A DNA stretch of 61,341 bases from contig LQPU01000044.1 in NCBI GenBank assembly GCA_002101905.1, positions 1 through 61,341 on the forward strand, in the 5' to 3' direction. Under the pieces are notes generated by a model. It was not told the DNA's origin. It was given only the letters and a program-made list of their open reading frames with translations, and did not search any database. The position numbers and the translations under genes are program-made. The DNA is from Mycobacterium shimoidei (GTDB lineage Bacteria; Actinomycetota; Actinomycetes; Mycobacteriales; Mycobacteriaceae). Numbering within the stretch: the stretch's first letter is position 1; each line of letters starts with the position of its first letter. Shown piece after piece: positions 48,340 through 57,492 of the stretch.

Positions 48340-49889
48340 CGACTGCTGCCTCCCGTTCCGTCGGGCGTGATGAACGGGGCCGGCAGCTGCGGACCGGGGC
48401 CGCCTGGCGCCGGCGGCCCGGGCGGCAGCTGCGGCGCGAACGTCGACGGGGGTGGAGTCGGGCCGGCTGGGCCCAGCGGCTCGCTGCGGCCGCCGAACGG
48501 TCCCGGCGCGATCGGCGCCGGCGTGCCCGGGACATCCGGCGCCGGCTCACCTGGCCGCCCTGCGATGGGGATCCCGGGCGTGGGTGGCAGGCCGTTGGCG
48601 TTGGGCGGCAACGGATGCACGTCGGGCGGTGCCGGCCGGGCACCCGCCAGCGGACCGAACGGTCCCTGGCCTTGGTCCAGGCCCGCGCACGGCAGCGGGT
48701 TGGCCGGTCGTGGCAAGCCGTCGAGCGGCGGCACAAACGAACACGGCGTTCCCGGTGGGACGGCGGGGCCCGGATGATCCGGGGTGCCCTCGGCCACCGG
48801 TGGCGCCGGCGGCGGCGCACCGTTGGGGAACCGGGTGCCGTTGGGGTCGGGCCATCGGAACGCCGGCAGACCGGCGCTGCGCCAGAATTCCTCCGGGTCG
48901 ATTCCACGCTTCTTGAACGCGGCATCCACCCACGGCTGCAGAATCTGGTAGGGCAGCAGGTTCACCGCGATTGCCTTGTAATACGGCCCGGAAGCGACGG
49001 CCTCGGTCAGCGATGCGGCGTATCTGCTGAGCAGCACCAGCACATCGGCCAATTCGCTTTTGCGCTTGACCAATTCGTCGCTGACCGTGCCCAACTGCTC
49101 AAGCACGTGGTTCACGTTCGGGTTGTCCTTGATCAGTCCTGACACCTGGTGCGATACCTCCGACACGTTGGTCAGCAGGATGCTCAGCGCCTGGCTGCGT
49201 TGCGTGAACGCCGCCAGCAGCGTGTTGGCGTTGACCAGCAACCCGTTGATCTGGCTGCTGCGATCGCCGAGGACGCCCGCGATCTTGTTGGCGTTGGCCA
49301 GCAGCTGTTTGATCTGTCCGTCACGTTCACCGATGGTGTCGGCGAATCCCTTGACGCCGGCCAGCGCGCCGCTCAGGTGCGGCGCGGTCTGATCGAGAGT
49401 TTGCGACAACACGTTCAGCGAGCGCTTCACCATGTCGATGTCCCACCCCGTCGCCGCCTTCGTGACGTCGACGAACGCGTCGTTGATTTGATATGGCGTG
49501 GTTGTCTGGTCCACTGGAAGGACACCGTTGGCCCGCAGCGGATCTGAACCGCGGGGCTCGATCGCCATATTCCGTCGACCAAGGATGGTGTCGGTGCGGA
49601 TAGCGGCGCGGCTTGCCGTCCCGATGGTCTTGCCGGGTAGCGAGAATCCGATCACGACGTGCTTGCCGTGGATGGACAACGAGCGCACCAGACCGACGTT
49701 GACTCCCGCGATCTGCACCTTGTCTCCGGGGGACAGGCCGCCGGTATCGGTGAATTGGGCGTAGTAGGTCGGCGTCGCGAACAGCACCGGCACGCTGGTG
49801 AAACTTTGTCCCACGGCGATGACGAGCAGCGTGACCACCACGCCCATCAGCCCTACCCGGGTGCGGTTGAATTCGGTCAAGCTTCTCAT
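48336..49889 (-). CDS. mce2C: Mce-family protein C (mce2C)
   Basis: A 517-residue Mce subunit: membrane anchor (VGLMGVVVTLLVIAVGQSF), MCE domain (LSPGDKVQIAGVNVGLVRSL), helical region, and a very Pro/Gly-rich C-terminal third (from about residue 345). It is expected to sit in the periplasmic hexamer. The ATG at 49889 overlaps the mce2B stop by four bases. The proline tail is longer than that of M. tuberculosis Mce2C as I recall and closer to Mce1C length, so the 2-type assignment rests on the operon's regulator and subunit A. Confidence 0.88.
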   Translation of the reverse strand: MRSLTEFNRTRVGLMGVVVTLLVIAVGQSFTSVPVLFATPTYYAQFTDTGGLSPGDKVQIAGVNVGLVRSLSIHGKHVVIGFSLPGKTIGTASRAAIRTDTILGRRNMAIEPRGSDPLRANGVLPVDQTTTPYQINDAFVDVTKAATGWDIDMVKRSLNVLSQTLDQTAPHLSGALAGVKGFADTIGERDGQIKQLLANANKIAGVLGDRSSQINGLLVNANTLLAAFTQRSQALSILLTNVSEVSHQVSGLIKDNPNVNHVLEQLGTVSDELVKRKSELADVLVLLSRYAASLTEAVASGPYYKAIAVNLLPYQILQPWVDAAFKKRGIDPEEFWRSAGLPAFRWPDPNGTRFPNGAPPPAPPVAEGTPDHPGPAVPPGTPCSFVPPLDGLPRPANPLPCAGLDQGQGPFGPLAGARPAPPDVHPLPPNANGLPPTPGIPIAGRPGEPAPDVPGTPAPIAPGPFGGRSEPLGPAGPTPPPSTFAPQLPPGPPAPGGPGPQLPAPFITPDGTGGSSR

Positions 49890-50917
49890 TGCGGGGTGCA
49901 CCTTCCCGTCGGCTGTTGGAAGAGCTTGACTGTGCGTACAGGTCCCCCGGGCTGTAATCCATTGAGGATCAGGGAAATATCGCAGAGGTAGTAGTTGAAG
50001 AAGTCGCCGTACAGGCCGCCGGTGCGGCCGATTATCCGGTAGGCGTTCGGCAGCTTGCCCAGCACGTCGTCGACGGTCGGCATTTCGTCGATAACCGGCT
50101 GCTGGATGCCGTCGAGGTGTTCGAGCGTGCTGTGCAGCAATGGCCGATCGGCACCCAGCAAGTCGGCCAGGGTTCCGGCCGCGCCGCTGATATGCGCTGC
50201 CGCGGCGGCCAGCGGATCGGCACGGTTCTTCAGTCCGGTGATCAGTGCCTCGACTTTGTCGACGGTTTGGTCGAACTGGTGGTGATGCTTGACGACGGTG
50301 GCCAACACGGTGTTCAGGTTGTTGACCACTTCGCCGATGGTGTGGTCACGCTCGGCCAACGTTGCGGTCAGCGAGGCGGTTTGGTCGAGGATGTCGTTGA
50401 TGGTGCCGCCCTGCCCCTGGAACACGGTGATGATCGCCGAGGCGATGCTGTTGACCTTGTCCGGGTCGAGCGCCTTGAACAGCGGACGGAATCCGCCGAT
50501 CAACGCGTCGAGGTCTAGAGCCGGTTGAGTGTGCTCGAGCGGGATGGTGCTGCCCGGGGCCAGCCGCTTGCCGCTGTCGCCGCGCTTGAGCTCCAGATAG
50601 CGGTCGCCGATCAGGTTGAGGTAACGAACCGACGCGGTTGTCGCCGCATCGAGGTCCAACTCGTGATCGATCTTGAAGTCGACCAGTACCCGAGTGTCGT
50701 TGTCGATCAGCGTCACTTTCGTCACTTTGCCGATCTCCACCCCTGAAGCGCGGACGAACTGTCCGGCCCGGAGCCCGCTGACGTCGGTGAACAGCGCCGA
50801 GTAGCCGGTGGTGCGATCGAAGCGCAGCTGGCCGAACACCACGACGATCATCGCGGTGAACACCAAGAGCACCAACCAATAGCAGGCGAGTTTGACTGCG
50901 GTGCCGGTGATTTTCAT
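49886..50917 (-). CDS. mce2B: Mce-family protein B (mce2B)
   Basis: A 343-residue Mce subunit with anchor (LACYWLVLLVFTAMIVVVFG), MCE domain (LRAGQFVRASGVEIGKVTKV) and the helical tail that lines the tunnel; it lacks a proline-rich extension, as B subunits usually do. Length agrees with Mce2B (342). The start overlaps the mce2A stop (ATGA). Longer upstream reading frames lie inside mce2A and are not real. Confidence 0.9.
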   Translation of the reverse strand: MKITGTAVKLACYWLVLLVFTAMIVVVFGQLRFDRTTGYSALFTDVSGLRAGQFVRASGVEIGKVTKVTLIDNDTRVLVDFKIDHELDLDAATTASVRYLNLIGDRYLELKRGDSGKRLAPGSTIPLEHTQPALDLDALIGGFRPLFKALDPDKVNSIASAIITVFQGQGGTINDILDQTASLTATLAERDHTIGEVVNNLNTVLATVVKHHHQFDQTVDKVEALITGLKNRADPLAAAAAHISGAAGTLADLLGADRPLLHSTLEHLDGIQQPVIDEMPTVDDVLGKLPNAYRIIGRTGGLYGDFFNYYLCDISLILNGLQPGGPVRTVKLFQQPTGRCTPQ

Positions 50918-52128
50918 GGATTGATCGTGTTCTCCCCGTACTGACGTCCCCAGACGTACTCGGTGAACATCGGCTGGCCGAGCTCGAAGTGGTTGTAGGG
51001 CGCCAGACTGGCGCCGGTGTCCATCACCAGATACGGCGCCGGCCACAAATCCCGGGTGATGGTCTGCCAGCAGCCGGGCTTTCCGCCCGGGCCACCGTGG
51101 GCGTTCACCCGCGGCAGGTTGTCCGGATAGACATAGGGATTGGGCGCCGCCAGGATCGTTCCCACGCCTGCCAGCGAATAGCCATTGCCGCCAACTGCTT
51201 TCGCTACCTTGGGCGCAAGGTCGCGGATGTTGCGGATAAGGCAGAACAGTTCGGGACTGTAGGTGTCGAGCAGCTCGGCGCTGGGCACCAAATCGGCAGC
51301 CCCACGCACCAGGAACGGTTCGCTTCGCCGCAGGATGTCCTCGCCGGTGTTGCCCGCCCCCACCGCTGCCAACAGCGCCGCATCCAGATCTTTGCGCTGC
51401 TTGTTCAGCGTCCCCGCGGTGGTCAGTGCGTTCTGCAGAAAGTCCCACAGATCCGGGGAGGCCTTGGTGTAGATGTCGGCCAGATCGGCGAACCGCTCCA
51501 CGTCGTGGCGGATCTGCGGCATCCGCGGATTCAGCTGCGCCAAAATGTCATTGCCGTTGGTGATCGAATCACCCAGCTTGGCGCCCAAACCGTCCAGCGC
51601 CTGGGCTACCGCCGACAACGTCGCATTGAGCTCGATCGGGTCCACCTTCTCGGCGATCGAGGTGATCGTCTCGAACAGCGTGTTGAACTCGGTGGTCACC
51701 GACTGCACGTCGATCACATCGTGCGGCGAGATATGCCGCGGCTGCGGGTTTTCCGGTGCGCTGAACGCCACATACTTGTTGCCGAAGACCGTGGCCGCCT
51801 CGATGTTGGCCACCACATTGGCCGGAATCAGCTTGATGTAGCGCGGATCCACGTCCAGCAGCAGCTTGGCGGCCGGTCTGCCGTGACGCTCGATCTCGGA
51901 GATGCTGTCGACTCGACCGATTGCCACCCCGTTGTAGGTGACCTTCGACCCGGGTTCCATCACCAGGCCCGCCCGCGAGGCGAGCATCGTCAATTCGGCT
52001 TTCGGGGTGAAGTCACCCCGAAACTGCTTGTACACCAACGTCAGAACCACTGCGCAGACCACCAGCAGAACCAGGCCCTCCAGGTAGAGCATGGCGCGTG
52101 CCTGCTTGGGCCTTTTCTGCGTCGTCAT
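50914..52128 (-). CDS. mce2A: Mce-family protein A (mce2A)
   Basis: A 404-residue Mce subunit, the same length as M. tuberculosis Mce2A. Anchor LEGLVLLVVCAVVLTLVYKQ; MCE domain MEPGSKVTYNGVAIGRVDSI; helical region; C-terminal NAHGGPGGKPGCWQTITRD, with Trp/Tyr-rich end YVWGRQYGENTINP. A subunits are the best-known members, linked to host-cell entry and lipid uptake. The ATG at 52128 is five bases after the yrbE2B stop; a longer in-frame start is rejected as it lies in yrbE2B. Confidence 0.92.
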   Translation of the reverse strand: MTTQKRPKQARAMLYLEGLVLLVVCAVVLTLVYKQFRGDFTPKAELTMLASRAGLVMEPGSKVTYNGVAIGRVDSISEIERHGRPAAKLLLDVDPRYIKLIPANVVANIEAATVFGNKYVAFSAPENPQPRHISPHDVIDVQSVTTEFNTLFETITSIAEKVDPIELNATLSAVAQALDGLGAKLGDSITNGNDILAQLNPRMPQIRHDVERFADLADIYTKASPDLWDFLQNALTTAGTLNKQRKDLDAALLAAVGAGNTGEDILRRSEPFLVRGAADLVPSAELLDTYSPELFCLIRNIRDLAPKVAKAVGGNGYSLAGVGTILAAPNPYVYPDNLPRVNAHGGPGGKPGCWQTITRDLWPAPYLVMDTGASLAPYNHFELGQPMFTEYVWGRQYGENTINP

Positions 52129-52133
52129 GGCGG

Positions 52134-53000
52134 TTAGACGGTGAGATTGAAATTCGGGTTGACACCGTAAAGGGCCAGCTCGGCCAGCAGGACCACGATC
52201 ACCACCGACACCAGCGAGAAGCGCATCGATCGGCCGACCGCCTGGCCTACCCCGACCGGCCCGCCGCTGGCGGTGTACCCGTAGTAGCAGTGCGTGATCA
52301 TCACGATCACCGCCATCACGACCACCTGAACCACCGACCACCCCACATCCTCGGGGCGCAAGAACGTGCGGAAGTAGTGCTCGTAGGTGCCGCTGGACTG
52401 GCCGTAGAACACCGTGGTGACGACCTGGCCGGAGGTGAACGCCATGTCGAGCGCCAGCGCGTACAGCGGCACGATCACCACCAGCCCTCCCAGGATGCGG
52501 GTGGACACCAAGAACGAAATCGATTTGATGCCCATGACTTCCAGCGCGTCGATCTCTTCGCTGATCCGCATGGAACCGAGCTGGGCGGTGGCACCGGCGC
52601 CGACCGTGGCGGCCAGCGCGACGCCGGCGACGATGGGCGCAGCGACGCGGGTGTTGGCCAGTGCGGCGAAGAAACCGGTGAACGCCTCGGCGCCGATGTT
52701 GCTCAGCGACGCAAAGCCTTGAATGGCGATCAGCGAGCCGCCGGACAGCGTCACCAACCCGATGATCCCGACGGTGCCGCCGACGACCGCCATCGCGCCG
52801 GTGCCCATGCCGATCTCGGCGATCAGCCGCAGCGTCTCCCTACGATAGCGGCGCAGCGCCCAGCCGATCTGCACGACGCTGGTCCGGGTGAACCGCGCGA
52901 AGGTACCCATCCTTTCCAGCGCTCGGCCCGTCGCGCCACCATAGCGGGAGAGGTTGGCGGCTGTCCTCGGGTAGCGCGCGCGCAGTACGGCCGAGGTCAT
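52134..53000 (-). CDS. yrbE2B: Mce permease YrbE2B
   Basis: A 288-residue integral membrane protein of the MlaE/YrbE family, with five or six membrane helices and the conserved loop GSMRISEEIDALEVMGI (EExDA motif), which couples to the MceG ATPase. It pairs with YrbE2A to form the inner-membrane channel of the lipid importer. Length equals YrbE2B in M. tuberculosis within one residue. One base separates it from the yrbE2A stop. Confidence 0.93.
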   Translation of the reverse strand: MTSAVLRARYPRTAANLSRYGGATGRALERMGTFARFTRTSVVQIGWALRRYRRETLRLIAEIGMGTGAMAVVGGTVGIIGLVTLSGGSLIAIQGFASLSNIGAEAFTGFFAALANTRVAAPIVAGVALAATVGAGATAQLGSMRISEEIDALEVMGIKSISFLVSTRILGGLVVIVPLYALALDMAFTSGQVVTTVFYGQSSGTYEHYFRTFLRPEDVGWSVVQVVVMAVIVMITHCYYGYTASGGPVGVGQAVGRSMRFSLVSVVIVVLLAELALYGVNPNFNLTV

Positions 53001-53001
53001 G

Positions 53002-53799
53002 TCAACGTCCCGTCCCGAACCGCACGCCGATCGTGGTCAGGACTACGTTGACCGCCAACAGCGCGATCACGCACAACACCAGCGTTTCGTTGACCGCGGT
53101 GCCCACTCCTTTGGGTCCGCCCTTGGTGGTCAGCCCGCGGAAACAGCCGACCAGCCCGGCGATCAATCCGAAGGTGGCCGATTTCACCACCGAGATGACC
53201 ACCTCGGGCAGGCCGGTGATCAGGGTGAGCGTGCTGACGTAGGCGCCGGCCGAAAGATGTTGGATGAAAACACCGAAGAGAAATCCACCGACCAGGCCGA
53301 TGGTGATCACGGCGCCGTTGAGCAGGGTGGCGACGATCATCGCGGCGACGACCCGCGGCACGACCAGACGTTGGATGGGGTCGATGCCGAGCACCTCCAT
53401 CGCGTCGATCTCTTCGCGGATGGTGCGCGCTCCGAGGTCGGCGCAGATAGCCGTCGCCCCGGCGCCGGCGACCACCAGCACCGTGACCAGCGGGCCGAGC
53501 TGGGTGACCGCGCCCAATGCCGCACCTGCCCCCGAGATATCGGCGGCGCCGAATTCGGCCAGCAAGATGTTGAGCGTGAACACGATCAGCACGGTCAGCG
53601 GAATTGCCACCGCCAGTGTGGGTAGCAACGAAACACTGGTGATGAACCAGCCCTGCTCGATGGCCTCGCGCCACTGAAAACGGGTTCGGAACAACGCTTT
53701 TCCAGCTAACACGCACATTCGATAAAAACCGCCGACCGCTTCGACACCCGGCTGGATCTGCTCGCGGACGTAAGTAGTGACCATGGTTTGGGTGGTCAT
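53002..53799 (-). CDS. yrbE2A: Mce permease YrbE2A
   Basis: A 265-residue MlaE-family permease with the coupling loop ARTIREEIDAMEVLGIDPIQ and several membrane helices. The ATG at 53799 (MTTQTMVTTYV) is preferred over one at 53832 because it gives the length recalled for YrbE2A and avoids overlap with the regulator. It is the first structural gene of the mce operon, 16 bases after the mce2R stop, so the regulator is almost certainly co-transcribed. Confidence 0.92.
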   Translation of the reverse strand: MTTQTMVTTYVREQIQPGVEAVGGFYRMCVLAGKALFRTRFQWREAIEQGWFITSVSLLPTLAVAIPLTVLIVFTLNILLAEFGAADISGAGAALGAVTQLGPLVTVLVVAGAGATAICADLGARTIREEIDAMEVLGIDPIQRLVVPRVVAAMIVATLLNGAVITIGLVGGFLFGVFIQHLSAGAYVSTLTLITGLPEVVISVVKSATFGLIAGLVGCFRGLTTKGGPKGVGTAVNETLVLCVIALLAVNVVLTTIGVRFGTGR

Positions 53800-53815
53800 C
53801 GCTTCGGACACACCA

Positions 53816-54538
53816 TCATTGCTGGGCCCCAATCTTGTCGAGCACGGCAGTCACCGTCGCGTTCGCGTCTTCGATCAACTCGTGAGCGCGCTTGTGCGCC
53901 CCGGCGGAATCACCGGCGCAGATCGCGTCGGCCAGCTTGCGGTACAGGGTTGGCCGCTTGATGTCGGGCTTCATGGCTGCGGCCAGCGCGGGTAGCGCAG
54001 GTTCGTAAGCAACTCGAAATGCGTTGTACATCAAGCGAAATACGATGGAGTCGGCACCCTCGGCCACGTGATCCCAGAAGGTGAGCGCCTGGCGTTGCCA
54101 CTCGGTCGGATCGACTTCGCTCTCCAATATGCGCACCGATTCGTCGAGCATCTCGGCCAACTCGGGCCCGTGCCGTTCGGCAGCCAGCTCGGCGACCTTG
54201 GGGCCGGTACGCAGCCGGGCCTCCAGAATGCTGTGGGCAACCGAGACGTCGAGCTTGCCGTCGCGAAACAGTAGCTGCGGCAACAGATCCAGACCGGCGG
54301 TCCGCCGGAAGTCCCTCACGGTGGTGACGCCACCTTGGCGCACCTCGACCAGCCCGGCTGCCGAAAGCCGTTTGAGCGCTTCGCGAACTGCGGGACGAGA
54401 TACCCCGAGCATTTCGGCCAGTCGACGCTCGCTGGGCAGCGCCTCGCCAGGCTTGCGCTCCCCGCTGAGCACGTCCGCAGCGATCTGCTCGAAAACCTCC
54501 TCCGGAACCGATCGGCGGGTCACCGGCTGCAGCGCCAT
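53816..54538 (-). CDS. mce2R: GntR/FadR-family regulator Mce2R
   Basis: A 240-residue regulator. The N-terminal winged helix is at about residues 10-75 (SERRLAEMLGVSRPAVREALKRL), followed by a helical FadR-type effector domain with conserved His/Asp positions. The start MALQPVTRRSVPEEVFEQIA and overall length match Mce2R (Rv0586) closely from memory, and not Rv0494, which occupies this chromosomal place in M. tuberculosis. It leads the mce operon and probably represses it until a lipid ligand binds. Confidence 0.9.
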   Translation of the reverse strand: MALQPVTRRSVPEEVFEQIAADVLSGERKPGEALPSERRLAEMLGVSRPAVREALKRLSAAGLVEVRQGGVTTVRDFRRTAGLDLLPQLLFRDGKLDVSVAHSILEARLRTGPKVAELAAERHGPELAEMLDESVRILESEVDPTEWQRQALTFWDHVAEGADSIVFRLMYNAFRVAYEPALPALAAAMKPDIKRPTLYRKLADAICAGDSAGAHKRAHELIEDANATVTAVLDKIGAQQ

Positions 54539-54560
54539 GGCGGTCAGTGTTGCAGGGACG

Positions 54561-54587
54561 TGGTAAGAGGTCAAGTGGCCAGACCAA
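54561..54587 (-). promoter_or_regulatory. Possible Mce2R operator
   Basis: TGGCCAGACCA (54576-54586) is an imperfect palindrome of the TGGYC-RRCCA kind seen for FadR-type GntR proteins, 38 bases upstream of the mce2R ATG. Assignment is by position and resemblance only. Confidence 0.35.
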
Positions 54588-54629
54588 TTAGCCACGCGTG
54601 CAACGAGCGCGGTTCGGTTCGAAGAATTT

Positions 54630-55436
54630 CTACTCGGCCGCGCGGGTCGCCGGATGGACCGCGATGAGGCCTAATTGGTTGCGCCGCTTGCACATAGCCG
54701 CCAGCTCAGCGTAAGCCTTCTCGCCGAGGAGCTCGGTCAGCTCGGCGGCCATGCTCTGCCACACCTGCTGGGCGCCGACGTGGGCGGCGGGATCACCGGT
54801 GCAATACCAATGCAGGTCGGCACCGCCGGCGCCCCAGCCGCGACGGTCGTATTCGGTGATTGTGGTCTTGAGGATCTCGGTGCCGTCCGGGCGGGTCACC
54901 CATTCCTGGCTGCGGCGGATCGGCAGTTGCCAGCAGACGTCGGGCTTCATGGTCAGCGGATGCACGCCGAGCCGAAGGGCCGCGGTGTGCAGCGCGCAGC
55001 CGGGTCCCCGCTCGAAGCCGGGCCGGTTCAAAAAGATGCAGGCGCCCTTGTATTTGCGGGTGCGCCATGCGCGCTCGCCGTCGTGCTCGTCGCGCTCCAG
55101 ATACCCCTTGCGGCCCAGCCCCTTCTCGCGGAACTGCCAGTCCTCGTCGGTCAGTTTGGACACGGCGTCGTCGAGGCGGGCGCGGTCGTCGGCGTCGCAC
55201 AAAAACGCCCCGTGCGAACAACATCCGTCGTCGGGTCGTCCCTCCACCGTCCCCTGACAAGCCGGGGTGCCGAACACGCAGGTCCAGCGTGACAGCAGCC
55301 ACGTCAGGTCGGCCGCGATCAGATGCTCCGGGTTGTCCGGGTCGTAGAACTCCACCCATTCACGTGCGAAGTCCAACTCGACTTCGTGCGGGTGCTCTGG
55401 TTGCGAGGAACTCACGGTTTCCAACGTAGCGCTCAT
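54630..55436 (-). CDS. Conserved cysteine-rich protein (Rv0495c type)
   Basis: A 268-residue protein of unknown function, found across actinobacteria. Cysteines are grouped as CVFGTPACQG, DDGCCSHGAFLCD and later CIFLNR, GPGCALH, DVCWQLP and HWYCTG, a pattern suggesting a metal or iron-sulphur site. Also notable are conserved REWVEFYDPDNPEH and EYDRRGWGAGG. The ATG at 55436 (MSATLETVSSSQPE) is chosen from homology. It is divergent from ppx over 34 bases and is read toward mce2R. Confidence 0.85.
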   Translation of the reverse strand: MSATLETVSSSQPEHPHEVELDFAREWVEFYDPDNPEHLIAADLTWLLSRWTCVFGTPACQGTVEGRPDDGCCSHGAFLCDADDRARLDDAVSKLTDEDWQFREKGLGRKGYLERDEHDGERAWRTRKYKGACIFLNRPGFERGPGCALHTAALRLGVHPLTMKPDVCWQLPIRRSQEWVTRPDGTEILKTTITEYDRRGWGAGGADLHWYCTGDPAAHVGAQQVWQSMAAELTELLGEKAYAELAAMCKRRNQLGLIAVHPATRAAE

Positions 55437-55476
55437 CGGCTGAAACTCTCGCGAACACAAGCAGTAGGTTGTGTCC

Positions 55477-56496
55477 GTGCGATTAGGTGTGCTTGACGTG
55501 GGCAGCAACACGGTGCATCTGCTCGTCGTGGATGCGCACCGCGGCGGGCATCCCATGCCGATGAGTTCGACCAAGTCAACGCTGCGGCTTGCCGAGGCGA
55601 CCGATAACTCGGGCAAGATCACCCGCCGCGGTGCCGACAAGCTGATTTCGACGATCGGCGAGTTCAGCAAGATCGCCGCCAGCTCGGGCTGCGAGGAGCT
55701 GATGGCGTTCGCCACCTCGGCGGTCCGCGATGCACCGAACTCCGATGACGTGCTGGCCCGGGTCCGCAAGGAAACCGGCGTCGAGCTGCAGGTGCTGCGC
55801 GGGGTCGACGAGTCGCGGCTGACCTTCCTGGCGGTGCGCCGGTGGTACGGCTGGAGCGCCGGGCGCATCATCAATCTCGACATTGGCGGCGGTTCGCTGG
55901 AGTTGTCCAACGGCGTCGACGAGGAACCGGAGGTGGCGCTGTCGCTGCCGCTGGGTGCGGGGCGTCTGACCCGTGAATGGCTGCCCGAAGACCCGCCCGG
56001 CCGTCGACGCGTCGGGATGCTGCGTGATTGGCTGGACTCCGAGCTCGCCGAAGCCAGCGCCACCCTCCTGGAAGCCGGCAGCCCCGATCTCGCCGTAGCA
56101 ACGTCGAAAACGTTTCGCTCGCTGGCCCGGTTGACCGGTGCGGCGCCGTCGGCGGCGGGGCCTCGGGTGAAGCGAACACTCACCGCAAGTGGCCTCAGAC
56201 AACTCATATCTTTCATCTCTAGGATGACCACGGCTGACCGTGCCGAACTGGAAGGAGTCAGTGCCGAGCGGGCACCGCAAATCGTGGCGGGGGCTTTGGT
56301 GGCGGAGGCGACGATGCGAGCACTGTCGATAGAAACGGTGGACATTTGCCCGTGGGCGCTGCGGGAAGGTCTCATCTTGCGCAAACTCGATAGCGAAGCT
56401 GACGGAACTGCCCTCGTGGAGACGTCTGTGCGGGATGCTAAAAGCCGGCAAGTTGATCGGACTGCAGTTGGCCGATCGAGAGGCAACGCACCATGA
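55477..56496 (+). CDS. ppx: Exopolyphosphatase / guanosine pentaphosphatase (PPX1, Rv0496 type)
   Basis: A 339-residue ASKHA-fold phosphatase that hydrolyses polyphosphate. Phosphate-binding motifs are LGVLDVGSNTVHLLV (residue 3), NLDIGGGSLEL (about 135) and the linking FATSAVRDA. The GTG at 55477 is preferred over the one at 55471 because a -10-like TAGGTT occupies 55465-55470, which would place a leaderless start at 55477. It overlaps the next gene by four bases. A link with phosphate sensing by SenX3-RegX3 is plausible but the two are not adjacent here. Confidence 0.92.
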   Translation: MRLGVLDVGSNTVHLLVVDAHRGGHPMPMSSTKSTLRLAEATDNSGKITRRGADKLISTIGEFSKIAASSGCEELMAFATSAVRDAPNSDDVLARVRKETGVELQVLRGVDESRLTFLAVRRWYGWSAGRIINLDIGGGSLELSNGVDEEPEVALSLPLGAGRLTREWLPEDPPGRRRVGMLRDWLDSELAEASATLLEAGSPDLAVATSKTFRSLARLTGAAPSAAGPRVKRTLTASGLRQLISFISRMTTADRAELEGVSAERAPQIVAGALVAEATMRALSIETVDICPWALREGLILRKLDSEADGTALVETSVRDAKSRQVDRTAVGRSRGNAP

Positions 56497-57485
56497 CTGG
56501 ACCGAATGACAGCCCGGGCAGCCGGCCGATCTCGGTGGCCGAGTTGCTGGCCAAGAATGGCACCCTCGGCGCGCCGCCACCGGCCGGGCGGCGGCGCCGT
56601 CGGCGCGGCAACACCGAGGCGGTGACCGTCGCCGAACTGACCGGTGAGATCCCCGTCGTCAGTGAGGACGCCGAGCACGACCAGACCCGCCGGCCCGGCC
56701 CGGGGTCGCATGCCCGCCGGGCCAACGGCGCGGCCCGCGCCGACGACAAAGTCGAGACCCCGTACTGGTCGGAGGCCGAGCCGCGCTGGCCCGAGTCGTC
56801 GCCGCCGCGTCCGCACGAATCGGCCCAGCCGCGCAGTCCCTATCCGCTGCCGCTGCGCAGGAGCGTCCGCGTCGACGAGGAGCGCCCTGGCGCCGCGGCT
56901 GCGCAGTCCGGGGCCGAGGGGATGAACCCCGATCCGCTCGAGGACTACGCCGGAATACCCGTCGACGTGATGGACACCGACGTGCGCGAAGCCGAACCGC
57001 CGGTCGAGGATTCCGCCTACGTGCGCTCGTATCTCGGCTCGACGAGCGCACAGTTACCGGGGGACACGTTGGTGTCCGACGACCTCGACGAGGACTACCT
57101 CGAGCTCGACGAAGCCACTGAAACCGAAGCAACCGCTGCAACCGCTAAAAGCGATGCAACCGCCGAAACCGATGTCGCCGACGTCGACGATGTCGAGGAC
57201 GCCTACGCCTGGTCGGATCGCACCGAGACCATAGTGCATGGCGGTCTTATTGTGCTGCAGTCGATCCTGGCGGTCGCTTTCGGAGCCGGCCTGTTCATTG
57301 CCTTCGACCAGCTGTGGCGGTGGAACAACATCGTGGCGTTGGTGCTTTCGGTGTTGGTGATCCTCGGCCTGGTGGTCGGGGTGCGAGTGGTCCGCAGGAC
57401 CGAGGACATCGGCAGCACGTTGATCGCGGTCGCGGTGGGGGCGCTGGTCACATTGGGGCCGCTGGCCTTGTTGCAATCCGGCTAG
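56493..57485 (+). CDS. Membrane protein with disordered N-terminus (Rv0497 type)
   Basis: A 330-residue protein. The N-terminal 240 residues are acidic and Pro/Arg-rich and probably disordered, beginning SRPISVAELLAKNGTLG. Three membrane helices follow (about 248-268, 272-292 and 303-326). A short TETEATAATAKSDATAET stretch precedes the first helix. Function unknown; related proteins are co-conserved with ppx in mycobacteria. It overlaps ppx by four bases and precedes Rv0498 by seven. Confidence 0.85.
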   Translation: MTGPNDSPGSRPISVAELLAKNGTLGAPPPAGRRRRRRGNTEAVTVAELTGEIPVVSEDAEHDQTRRPGPGSHARRANGAARADDKVETPYWSEAEPRWPESSPPRPHESAQPRSPYPLPLRRSVRVDEERPGAAAAQSGAEGMNPDPLEDYAGIPVDVMDTDVREAEPPVEDSAYVRSYLGSTSAQLPGDTLVSDDLDEDYLELDEATETEATAATAKSDATAETDVADVDDVEDAYAWSDRTETIVHGGLIVLQSILAVAFGAGLFIAFDQLWRWNNIVALVLSVLVILGLVVGVRVVRRTEDIGSTLIAVAVGALVTLGPLALLQSG

Positions 57486-57492
57486 CTGGTCA

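Noticed and set aside
53816..54538. Assignment of the GntR gene as Rv0494
   Set aside because: Position would suggest Rv0494, but the N-terminus and length fit Mce2R and it directly precedes yrbE/mce genes.
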